Assembly (NCBI GenBank): GCA_022865365.1
Contig: JALHSW010000632.1
Coordinates: 1-32,010 of the forward strand
Origin: Acidimicrobiia bacterium
GTDB lineage: Bacteria > Actinomycetota > Acidimicrobiia > IMCC26256 > PALSA-555
Direction of reading: 5' to 3'
Length of the DNA: 32,010 nt
The position numbers and the translations under genes are program-made. Positions 1 to 7,823 of the stretch are shown piece after piece (positions within the stretch are counted from its first letter, which is position 1; each line of letters opens with the position of its first letter). A model generated the notes under the pieces. The model made no database searches. It saw only the letters and a program-made list of their open reading frames with translations, and was not told the origin of the DNA.

Positions 1-323
1 ATGCCACCATCGTGCGCAACGACCACATGCAGCGAGCCCGCGACGTCGCCGGCGAATGACACGGTGCCGTCGTTCGCGGCGCGCACCGATGCACCGGCTG
101 TCGCGGCGAAGTCGACCCCTCGATGGCCCGCCGCGTACCGCGCGATCGGCTCCGCGAACGGCCGGACCACCCGACCCGGGACGGGTGGAGTCCAGTTCCC
201 GGCGACGCCGGGCTCCTGCGCTGCGGCGCGCGCGGCGAACGGACCCCCGATGAGCGCGACGCAGGCCACCACAACGCCGGTCACCCCGACGAAGACATGG
301 TGGTACCGACGGCATCGACGCAT
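1..323 (-). CDS. M23 (LytM-type) metallopeptidase family protein, N-terminal part, truncated by window edge
   Basis: Minus-strand reading from ATG at 323 gives MRRCRRYHHVFVGVTGVVVACVALIGGPFAARAAAQEPG...VPGRVVRPFAEPIARYAAGHRGVDFAATAGASVRAANDGTVSFAGDVAGSLHVVVAHDGG: signal peptide plus GHRGVDFAA...V.AA.DGTV.FAG of M23 domains. Not in the ORF track (runs off the edge). Confidence 0.8.
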   Translation of the reverse strand, partial: MRRCRRYHHVFVGVTGVVVACVALIGGPFAARAAAQEPGVAGNWTPPVPGRVVRPFAEPIARYAAGHRGVDFAATAGASVRAANDGTVSFAGDVAGSLHVVVAHDGG

Positions 324-487
324 CGGTGGCCTCCCGGGACGCGAGCAGGGACCGGGGAAGGCGTGGGAAAGGTGCTACCAGGCGGGGCGATGCCCGTTCA
401 CGAGCGAGGGAGTGTCGGGTGGGGACGGCGACGCTTCACCCCGGTGACGGGTCCCCGGTGACAGGGTGCCTGATGATGGGGCGGTAG

Positions 488-1297
488 TCAGGCGGGTTCG
501 ACGAGGCGCGATCGGAGCTGCAGGATCGCCTTCGTGTGGATCTGACACACACGGCTCTCGGTGACGCCGAGGACCTGCCCGATCTCCGCGAGGGTGAGCG
601 CCTCGTAGTAATAGAGCGTGAGGACGAGGCGCTCGCGGTCGGGCATGCGATTGATCATGTCGGCGAGCAGGTGCTTCATCTCGTCGACCTCGAAGGCCTC
701 CACGGGGTCGTACGCGCGATCGGAGATGTGGTCGCCGACGGTCGAGCCGCTGTCGTTGTCGCTGTTCCCGCGCCCGATGAGCTCATCGAGCGCGACCAGG
801 CCGGTGAACGAGACCTGCGAGAGCGTGTGGTCGAGCTCGGCCTTGGTGACGCCCAGCTCGGCGGCGACTTCCTCGTCGTCGGGGTTGCGCTTCAGCTCGT
901 TCTCGAGCTTCGAGTAGGCCCGCTCGATTGCGCGCGCCTTCGCGCGCACCGATCGGGGCACCCAGTCGATAGAACGGAGCTCGTCGATGATCGCACCCTT
1001 GATGCGCGAGATCGCGTATGTCTCGAACTTGAACCCGCGTTCGGGGTCGAACTTGTCGATCGCATCGATGAGCCCGAAGATCCCGTAGCTCACGAGGTCG
1101 GTCTGCTCGACGCTTTGTGGAAGGCCCGCCGCGACACGGCCCGCGACGAACTTCACGAGAGGTGAGTAGTGCAGGATCAGGCGCTCACGCGCCTCCCGGG
1201 TGCCATCGGCCTTGTAGTCGTCCCAGAGCGCGGCGACGACCACGGCGACCGCGGCCTTCTCTTCGGCCTTGGCCGTGACGTCGATGTCGTCAGGCAC
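488..1297 (-). CDS. whiG: FliA/WhiG-family RNA polymerase sigma factor
   Basis: 269 aa; region 2 (LVSYGIFGLIDAIDKFDPERGFKFETYAISRIKGAIIDELRSIDWVPRSVR), region 3 and region 4 HTH (LTLAEIGQVLGVTESRVCQIHTKAILQLRSRL). GTG start overlaps the xer stop by 8 nt. Confidence 0.93.
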   Translation of the reverse strand: MPDDIDVTAKAEEKAAVAVVVAALWDDYKADGTREARERLILHYSPLVKFVAGRVAAGLPQSVEQTDLVSYGIFGLIDAIDKFDPERGFKFETYAISRIKGAIIDELRSIDWVPRSVRAKARAIERAYSKLENELKRNPDDEEVAAELGVTKAELDHTLSQVSFTGLVALDELIGRGNSDNDSGSTVGDHISDRAYDPVEAFEVDEMKHLLADMINRMPDRERLVLTLYYYEALTLAEIGQVLGVTESRVCQIHTKAILQLRSRLVEPA

Positions 1298-2204
1298 GGG
1301 GATGCGTCGCGTCGTAGACCGCCTGGAGGCGGTCGCGAGTCAGGTGCGTGTAGATCTGGGTCGTCGCGAGGTCGGCGTGGCCAAGGAGCTCCTGGACCGC
1401 ACGCAGGTCGGCGCCGCCCTCGAGCAGGTGCGTGGCGTAGGCGTGACGGAGCACGTGCGGATGCAGCGTCTGGCCGTCGGGCAGCGGGTGCGCCCGCACC
1501 ACTCGGTACGCCTCACGCGACGAAATCGCGCCGCCGCGCCGAGCGAGGAACACCAGGTCCGCCGGCGAGTCGGGGGTCGCGAGCACGGGGCGACCGACCG
1601 AGCACCAGTCCGCGAGCGCGTCCCGCGCGGGTTGTCCGATGGGGACCCGTCGGACCTTCGACCCCTTCCCGAGGACGGTGAGGAGGCCGCGGTCGAAGTC
1701 GCAGTCGTCGATGCGCAGACCGGTGCACTCGCTCACGCGCAGCCCGGCGCCGTACAGCACCTCGAGGACAGCGAGATCCCGGCGAGCGAGCGCCCCGGCG
1801 ACCCGGTCGTCGCCCTCGCCCGGCAACGCCGCGACCTGGGCGCCAGCCGCGTCGAGCATCGCCCCGGCGTCGCGCGATCGAGGGACCCTCGGCAGCCGGG
1901 CGTCGCCCTTGGGGGTACGCAGCGCTCGCCCTGGATCGGTGGCGATGACGCCACGCCGGTGCAGGTGCCGGACGAAGCCGCGCACCGCCGCGCCCTTACG
2001 GGCGATAGAGCGACGCGAGAACCCGCGGGTGGTCAGGTACGCGAGGTATCGGCGCAGCGCCCGGTGATCGATCGCCGCCGGTTCGCTGCAGCCCCCACGC
2101 TCGGCCCACGCGACGAACTCGCGCACGTCGTGCTCGTAGGCCCGGCGCGTGCCCCCGCTGTAGCGGCCCAGCGACGCGAGGTAGTCGTCGAGGCCCCACG
2201 TCAT
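1290..2204 (-). CDS. xerC: Tyrosine recombinase, XerC/XerD type
   Basis: ORF 1290..2243; likely start MTWGLDDYLASLGRYSGGTRRAY at 2204. Catalytic motifs: GAGLRVSE, GKGSKVRRVP, HVLRHAYATHLLEGGADLRAVQELLGHADLATTQIYTH. Confidence 0.92.
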   Translation of the reverse strand: MTWGLDDYLASLGRYSGGTRRAYEHDVREFVAWAERGGCSEPAAIDHRALRRYLAYLTTRGFSRRSIARKGAAVRGFVRHLHRRGVIATDPGRALRTPKGDARLPRVPRSRDAGAMLDAAGAQVAALPGEGDDRVAGALARRDLAVLEVLYGAGLRVSECTGLRIDDCDFDRGLLTVLGKGSKVRRVPIGQPARDALADWCSVGRPVLATPDSPADLVFLARRGGAISSREAYRVVRAHPLPDGQTLHPHVLRHAYATHLLEGGADLRAVQELLGHADLATTQIYTHLTRDRLQAVYDATHPRA

Positions 2205-2265
2205 GACCCGAGGGTACCTGCCGCCCAGCCCAGAAACGTGCAACTACGGCGGCTGGCCTCCCGTC

Positions 2266-2497
2266 ATGGCTCGACGACCTGGCCAGACTCCCCGGCACGG
2301 GGGTGACGGCGAGCACGTCGTCGCGGCCATCGAGCACGCGCGCAACGAGTTCGAACGCCGCGATGCCTGATCGCGTGATCGTCGATGCCTCGGCGATGAT
2401 TGGCAGCCGCCTCGGCGTCAGCCGAACTGCTCACCGCGCAACGCTGACCGAACCGCTTGGTCGAGTTCCTCTGCCGCGTTCGGCCTTGACGGGCTGA
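2266..2497 (+). pseudogene. Possible remnant of a VapBC-like toxin-antitoxin pair (antitoxin C-terminus plus first ~13 residues of a PIN toxin)
   Basis: Short ORF MARRPGQTPRHGGDGEHVVAAIEHARNEFERRDA* (2266-2370) overlaps an ATG opening MPDRVIVDASAMI, which resembles PIN-domain N-termini; after that the frame reads non-PIN sequence and stops at 2497. Confidence 0.25.
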
Positions 2498-2539
2498 CCC
2501 TCGCCCCGGCCGCCCGAGACGAACGGCTCTTCTTCGTGG

Positions 2540-2947
2540 TCAGGCCCGAGGGGACCTCCGCAGTCGGGCAAGGGGGCCGAGACCGCGCCCGATGGCGAAC
2601 ATCGACCGCATCGTCTGTTCGATGTGGCGCGCCGGGTGAACCTCGAGCACGAATCGGGCCTCCCCGGGCCCGGCGTTGGCAACCCGATGCAGGCGCCGGC
2701 GGGCGATCACGGAAGTGTCACCCGGTCCCAGCACTCGGTCCTCGCCTCGAGTGCGGAACCGGACCGAACCGGCCAGGACCTCGAGGCGCTCGTCCTGGCG
2801 CAGATGGAGATGCCGCGGAACGAATCCGCCGGGTTCGAGGCGGATCTCGGCTCGCAGCCATCTCCCTTCGGTATCGGCCGCGGTCTCGAGGAAGGTCAGG
2901 TGTTGGCCGGTCAGCGGATCCTGGATGGTGCCGTCGATCGTGGTCAC
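2540..2947 (-). CDS. Cupin-domain protein
   Basis: 135 aa; GGFVPRHLHLRQDERLEVLAGSVRFRTRGEDRVLGPGDTSVIARRRLHRVANAGPGEARFVLEVHPA is a canonical cupin pattern. Confidence 0.85.
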   Translation of the reverse strand: MTTIDGTIQDPLTGQHLTFLETAADTEGRWLRAEIRLEPGGFVPRHLHLRQDERLEVLAGSVRFRTRGEDRVLGPGDTSVIARRRLHRVANAGPGEARFVLEVHPARHIEQTMRSMFAIGRGLGPLARLRRSPRA

Positions 2948-2950
2948 GGG

Positions 2951-3427
2951 TCAGCCTCTCTTCGCTGCGGTCCGAAGACGATCGAGCGTTCTTGTCATGT
3001 TGTGGAGTCCATCGCGGCGCGCCTTGGCGTGCATGCCCGGGAGGCGGTGCAGCAGCTGCACCCAGCGCGGCATCGAGACAACCTCGTAGGACTCAGTCAC
3101 CCGCGTCCCCGTCGATGTCGACTCGAAGCGATACCGCCAGCGGGTTGCCTCGGCGCCCTGGAACAACGTCTTGAAGGCAAACTCGCGGTCCTGGTCGCTG
3201 GTCGTGATCTCGCACACCCGGGACCAGCGAACCGGGCCCTGGCGGGTGTGGCCGATGAAGCGGGCGCCGACCGCGGCCGAGGCGAACCCCTCGATCCATT
3301 CGCAGCGCCGGCACACCGGGCTCCACTCCCCCATCCGCGGGACATCGGCGATGAGCCGCCACAGGCGCTCGGGAGGCGCTGCCACCTCGATCGCGACCTC
3401 GTCACTCCAACCCCGGCTCCTCGACAT
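2951..3427 (-). CDS. SRPBCC / polyketide cyclase-dehydrase family protein
   Basis: 158 aa; VAIEVAAPPERLWRLIADVPRMGEWSPVCRRCEW...GARFIGHTRQGPVRWSRVCEITTSDQDREFAFKT...WRYRFESTSTGTRVTESYEV. Confidence 0.88.
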   Translation of the reverse strand: MSRSRGWSDEVAIEVAAPPERLWRLIADVPRMGEWSPVCRRCEWIEGFASAAVGARFIGHTRQGPVRWSRVCEITTSDQDREFAFKTLFQGAEATRWRYRFESTSTGTRVTESYEVVSMPRWVQLLHRLPGMHAKARRDGLHNMTRTLDRLRTAAKRG

Positions 3428-3452
3428 TTCACTTTACACTATGTACGCTGAA
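3428..3452. promoter_or_regulatory. Candidate TetR-family operator between divergent SRPBCC/cupin and tetR genes
   Basis: TTCA-CTT-TACA-CTA-TGTA-CGC-TGAA: 25-bp interrupted dyad, 16 of 24 non-central positions symmetric, filling almost the whole 29-bp intergenic gap. Confidence 0.6.
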
Positions 3453-3456
3453 TTCG

Positions 3457-4092
3457 ATGGTTGTCAAGCGGTCCGTCGAGATGAGCCGGCCGTATCGGCT
3501 CGGGCGCCGCGAGCAAGCCACCCAGAAGACTCGGGAGAAGATCCTGCGCGCGGCTTCCGGCCTGTTGGCCGGAGCCGGAATCCGTGGCCTGACCATGGAA
3601 GCCGTGGCGCGCCGAGCCGCGGTCTCGCGCGTCACCGTCTACGACCACTTCCAACACAAGGCCGGCCTGCTCGAAGCGCTGGCGTGGTGGACGTTCGAGC
3701 GCCACGACATTGACCGCGTCCGCCGAGCTCGCCTTCAGCAGGACGTCCGGGTCGCGCTGGTCGATTTCGTGCGGGAGAATGCCCGGTTCTTCCACTCCGT
3801 CGGCCCACAGGGCCACGCCATCCTCAAGGCCATGAGTACCGAACCCGATGCGGCCGCTGTCTTCGAGGCCACCTACATCAATGCCCGCCGCGCCGCGATC
3901 CGCGAGCTCGTCGACCGACTCGACCATTCCCACGAGTTGGCTGCGCCATGGGCGCCGGAGCGGGCCGTGGACGCGCTCATGATCATCACCAGCCTCGAAG
4001 CCTTCGAGACCGTCACCGACCGCGGTCACCTGAACCTCGATGAGGCGACCGAAGTGCTCGCTCGCATGGCCGGCGTCCTACTGCGCAACTGA
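3457..4092 (+). CDS. TetR/AcrR family transcriptional regulator
   Basis: 211 aa; N-terminal HTH REKILRAASGLLAGAGIRGLTMEAVARRAAVSRVTVYDHFQHKAGLLEALA. Confidence 0.93.
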   Translation: MVVKRSVEMSRPYRLGRREQATQKTREKILRAASGLLAGAGIRGLTMEAVARRAAVSRVTVYDHFQHKAGLLEALAWWTFERHDIDRVRRARLQQDVRVALVDFVRENARFFHSVGPQGHAILKAMSTEPDAAAVFEATYINARRAAIRELVDRLDHSHELAAPWAPERAVDALMIITSLEAFETVTDRGHLNLDEATEVLARMAGVLLRN

Positions 4093-4195
4093 TGGGGGCG
4101 CTACAGGACCGCGGTCACGACGGAGCCGAACGCCAGCAGCAACATGTCGCGCCCGCGAGACGAGCACCGAACTGCGGAACCCTCAGTCACTCGTG

Positions 4196-4245
4196 CGTCG
4201 TGCGTGGTCTGTCGTCACGCCAAGACCACGCCACGCAGGACGACG
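4196..4245. other. Long inverted repeat / hairpin between tetR and comM
   Basis: GCGTGGTCT (4202-4210) and AGACCACGC (4223-4231) form a perfect 9-bp stem; CGTCGT (4196-4201) and ACGACG (4240-4245) extend it across an 8-nt bulge. Confidence 0.5.
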
Positions 4246-4371
4246 AGACCCACACCATCGGGTGGGTGTCGTACCCCCCTGCTTGGATGCGATCCACCGT
4301 CGAGGTTGCCGCGGTTCGGCCCTCCCACTCGCTCGGGCAGCTCGGCTGCTCGTTCACCCTGGGAGGTTGCT

Positions 4372-5871
4372 GTGCTCGCGTCGGTCACCAGTGCGACGTT
4401 GCTCGGCGTCGACGGCCAGGTCGTCACGGTCGAGGTGCACATCGCGTCCGGACTTCCCGGATATCACGTCGTCGGGCTCCCGGACCCCGCGGTGCGCGAA
4501 TCGCGCGAACGCGTCCGCGCCGCCTTGCAGTCATCCGACATCGCGTGGCCCCCGACGCGCATCACCGTGAACCTCGCCCCCGGCGGCGTCCGCAAGACCG
4601 GAGCCGGGCTCGACCTCGCGGTTGCGGTCGGGGTCCAGCTCGCGTCCGACACCCTCCCCGCCGGAGCGCTCGAGGGGATCGCCGTGCTCGGTGAGCTCGG
4701 CCTCGACGGCACCGTGCGACGCGTCCCCGGCGCGCTCGCACTCGTCGCCGCGGTCGCGCGGGCGGGCTGCACGACGGTCGTCGTCCCCGCCCACGACGCC
4801 GCCGAAGCCGCGCTCGTCCCCGGAGTCACCGTGCGCGTCGCCCGCGACCTGGGCGAGCTGCGCGCCTGTCTCAAAGGCGAGGCACCGTGGCCCGACCCGC
4901 CGGCGCCCCCGGCACCCGACGGCGGCGACGAGCCCTTCGACGAGCCCCTCGACCTCGCCGACGTACGCGGCCTCGCGTGGGCCCGCCGCGCCCTCGAAGT
5001 CGCAGCAGCAGGAGGCCATCACCTCCTCCTGACCGGACCGCCCGGCGTCGGCAAGACCATGCTCGCCCGGCGAATCGCCACCATCATCCCCGACCTCACC
5101 GACACCGAAGCCCTGGAAGTCACCCGCGTCCACTCCGCAGCCGGACGCCCCGGCCACGGCCTCATCCGCCGCCCACCCTTCCGCTCCCCGCACCACACCG
5201 CATCCGTCGCCGCGCTCATCGGCGGCGGCAGCGGACGACCCAACCCCGGCGAAGTCACCAGCGCGCACCACGGAATCCTGTTCCTCGACGAGCTCGGCGA
5301 GTTCCCGCCCCGCGCCCTCGACGCGCTCCGCCAGCCGCTCGAGGAACGCGCGGTCTGGATCGCCCGCCAGCCGATCACGCTCTGCTTCCCCGCCGACTTC
5401 GTCCTCGTCGCGTGCACGAACCCGTGTCCGTGCGGGCTCGGCGGACCGGCCTGCGTGTGCGGTGAAGGCGCGCGCTCCCGCTATCGACGTCGCCTCTCCG
5501 CACCACTGCTCGACCGCTTCGACGTACGCCTCTCGGTCGGATCCCCCGAACCGACGGACCCACCGGGCGAGTCGTCCGCAAGCGTCCGGGTTCGGGTCGA
5601 GGCGGCAGTTTCACGCCAGCGGGCTCGGCTGGCGGGAACGCCCTGGCGTCGGAACGCTCACGTACCGGCCGGGGCACTCGAACGCCTGCTGCCGCTCGCT
5701 GCCGACGCACAGAATGCCCTCCTCGTGGAGACCGAAGCGCGGCGACTCACCGGGCGGGGCGGGGCGCGAGTTCGACGGGTCGCCCGCACGCTTGCCGATC
5801 TCGAAGACTCGCCCGACGTGACCGCGGGCCACGTCGCCTGGGCCGGGCAACTCCGGGAGGATGTGCCATGA
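4372..5871 (+). CDS. comM: YifB/ComM family Mg-chelatase-like AAA ATPase
   Basis: ORF 4144..5871; real start probably GTG at 4372 (VLASVTSATLLGVDGQ) preceded by GGGAGG. Motifs: GLPGYHVVGLPDPAVRESRERVRAAL, NLAPGGVRKTGAGLDLAVAVGV, LLTGPPGVGKTMLARR, ILFLDELGEFPPRALDALRQPLE, CTNPCPCG, SAPLLDRFDVRL. Confidence 0.95.
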   Translation: MLASVTSATLLGVDGQVVTVEVHIASGLPGYHVVGLPDPAVRESRERVRAALQSSDIAWPPTRITVNLAPGGVRKTGAGLDLAVAVGVQLASDTLPAGALEGIAVLGELGLDGTVRRVPGALALVAAVARAGCTTVVVPAHDAAEAALVPGVTVRVARDLGELRACLKGEAPWPDPPAPPAPDGGDEPFDEPLDLADVRGLAWARRALEVAAAGGHHLLLTGPPGVGKTMLARRIATIIPDLTDTEALEVTRVHSAAGRPGHGLIRRPPFRSPHHTASVAALIGGGSGRPNPGEVTSAHHGILFLDELGEFPPRALDALRQPLEERAVWIARQPITLCFPADFVLVACTNPCPCGLGGPACVCGEGARSRYRRRLSAPLLDRFDVRLSVGSPEPTDPPGESSASVRVRVEAAVSRQRARLAGTPWRRNAHVPAGALERLLPLAADAQNALLVETEARRLTGRGGARVRRVARTLADLEDSPDVTAGHVAWAGQLREDVP

Positions 5872-6989
5872 CCGGAGAGCCGATCAGCCTGCGGGACGTC
5901 GCGCACTCCACCAACGAGGTGGCCGCGGCAACCCTCGTGTGTCTCCCGAAGATGACACCGACGCGACTGCGCGTCCTCCTCCATCACTTCGGGAGTGCCG
6001 AGCTCGCACTCCGCGCCGTGGTCGCGGGTCAGCTCGGCCCGGAGATCGGTGATGCCGGCGCGGATGTTCGCCGTGCTTGGCGCGATCGAGCCGATCCGGA
6101 TGCAATGCGACGGTGCCTCGAAGCGCGCGGAACTCGCGTCTGGCTCGAAGGTACCGATGCGTACCCGATCATCGATGCCGTTCCCGACCGGCCCGCGGTC
6201 CTCCTGGCGGAAGGGCATCAACCCGACGTTCTCACGGCCCCTCGGGTCGCGGTCGTCGGCACTCGCACTGCGACACCCCATGGCCTCGCGGATGCGCGCG
6301 AGCTCGGCGCCTTCCTCGCAGGCGAGGGGGTGACCGTGGTCAGCGGTCTGGCGATCGGCATCGACGCGGCAGCACACGACGGCGCGATCGCCGCCGGCGG
6401 TGGGGTGGTCGGGGTCGTTGCAACCGGGCTCGACGTCACGTACCCGCGCCGCCACGCCATCCTCTATGACCGCGTCCGCTCGCTCGGGATGATCGTCGCC
6501 GAACGCGGATTCGGCGTCGGTCCGCTTCCCGGCCTCTTCCCGATACGCAACCGCATCATCGCGGCGCTCGCGGATGTCGTCGTGGTCGTCGAAGCCACGC
6601 TGCGGGGCGGCGCGCGCATCACCGCTCAGTTCGCGCTCGACTACGGCCGGTCCGTGCTCGCCGTGCCCGGGTCGCGTCGGAACGCTGCCGCGGCCGGTAC
6701 CAATGCACTGATCGCAGACGGTGCCCACCCGCTCGTCGAGTGGAGTGACGTGCTCGTGGCGCTCGGGATGACCGCGGCCGGCACGCCGCGGATCTCGACC
6801 TCGCCGTCGCGCCCGACGCCGACCCCGAAGGCGCAGGCGCTCCTCGACGCACTGGGAGGTGAGCCGGGGAACCCCGACCAGCTCGCGAGCCGCTCCGGGC
6901 TCTCGCCCCAGGAGGTTGCCGTCGCACTCGCCGAGCTCGACCGCGCGGGTTGGACCGAACGAGCCCAGGGAGCGATCTGGCCGTGCTAG
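5868..6989 (+). CDS. dprA: DNA-processing protein DprA
   Basis: 373 aa; VAVVGTRTATPHG...VVSGLAIGIDAAAHDGAIAAGGGVVGVVATGLDVTYPRRH...FPIRNRIIAALADVVVVVEA...SVLAVPGS plus C-terminal winged helix; ATGA overlap with comM. Confidence 0.95.
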   Translation: MTGEPISLRDVAHSTNEVAAATLVCLPKMTPTRLRVLLHHFGSAELALRAVVAGQLGPEIGDAGADVRRAWRDRADPDAMRRCLEARGTRVWLEGTDAYPIIDAVPDRPAVLLAEGHQPDVLTAPRVAVVGTRTATPHGLADARELGAFLAGEGVTVVSGLAIGIDAAAHDGAIAAGGGVVGVVATGLDVTYPRRHAILYDRVRSLGMIVAERGFGVGPLPGLFPIRNRIIAALADVVVVVEATLRGGARITAQFALDYGRSVLAVPGSRRNAAAAGTNALIADGAHPLVEWSDVLVALGMTAAGTPRISTSPSRPTPTPKAQALLDALGGEPGNPDQLASRSGLSPQEVAVALAELDRAGWTERAQGAIWPC

Positions 6990-7062
6990 GCAAGTCGACC
7001 GTGTGATCCGTGCACCCGGGGTAAGAATGACCTGAGCCCGCGACGCGGGAGAGGAGCCGCAC

Positions 7063-7458
7063 ATGTCTGGTCTTGCGATCATCACCGAAGCGTGCATCGA
7101 CACCAAGGATCGTGCGTGCGTGGATGTCTGCCCGGTGCAGTGCATCTATGAGTTCGATCCCGAGACAAACACGCTGTTCTCCGAGGTCGAGGCCGGCGAC
7201 GGGATCATCGAGAACTCCCATCAGCCGAACCCGGCAGCCATCGCGATCTTCGGAGACAGCACGCTGTACGTGAACGTCGACGAGTGCACGTCATGTACCG
7301 CGTGCTATCAGCCCGACGTATGCCCGGTCGGAGCGATCTACGTCGAAGAGGACGTCCCCGACGGAAGCACCAAAGCGAAGTACAACGCCAATGATCCGCT
7401 CAAGGGCCACGACCACACGTTCTTCATCCAGCACACGCGAGAAGTCTTCGCTGACTAG
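7063..7458 (+). CDS. Bicluster ferredoxin (FdxA-like, variant)
   Basis: 131 aa; first motif ACIDTKDRACVDVCPVQCIYEF, second motif DECTSCTACYQPDVCPVGAIYVEEDVP; GAGGAG ribosome-binding site upstream. Confidence 0.9.
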   Translation: MSGLAIITEACIDTKDRACVDVCPVQCIYEFDPETNTLFSEVEAGDGIIENSHQPNPAAIAIFGDSTLYVNVDECTSCTACYQPDVCPVGAIYVEEDVPDGSTKAKYNANDPLKGHDHTFFIQHTREVFAD

Positions 7459-7462
7459 ATCA

Positions 7463-7817
7463 CTATCGCTTTCGGCTCCAATCAGCCGGTGACGCGCCGG
7501 TCCGAGATTTCGGCCTGACCTGACCATCGAGACGACTCCATTGGACCGCGAGGTCGCTGCACACGCACTCGATCAGCCGCAACGCTGCGTCATGACTCTC
7601 CGCTGCCCCTCGCCACGTCGCGCGCGACTCGGCGACGGGCCAAGAGTTCTTGTCCCCCGTCACGCCATGGCGCCAGAGCGACGCCTCGATCTGGTCCTCG
7701 GTGAGCGCTGATGCCCCGAGCGCGCACGTCAGCAATCGCGCCCTTCCCGGTACCGGGCAGGCCGCTCGCCGCCATCGGGATCGCTCCGGTCACGAGGGTG
7801 ACGGCTCGGTTCATCAC
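7463..7817 (-). pseudogene. Decayed AAA-family P-loop kinase-like gene (frameshift plus internal deletion)
   Basis: Frame from 7817: MMNRAVTLVTGAIPMAASGLPGTGKGAIAD (Walker A). A +/-1 shift near 7740 continues as RLLTCALGASALTEDQIEASLWRHGVTGDKNSWPVAE...LRLIECVCSDLAVQWSRLDGQVR, matching the usual kinase layout split over two frames, with the middle and C-terminus missing. Confidence 0.65.
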
Positions 7818-7823
7818 CCGCGC

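Noticed and set aside
1269-2306. 345-aa plus-strand ORF
   Set aside because: Antisense to xer; no domain recognisable.
2676-3089. Plus-strand ORFs opposite the cupin and SRPBCC genes
   Set aside because: Overlap well-supported minus-strand domain proteins and show no domain signature.
5658-7145. 495-aa minus-strand ORF
   Set aside because: Antisense to comM, dprA and the ferredoxin; low-complexity Arg-rich shadow ORF.
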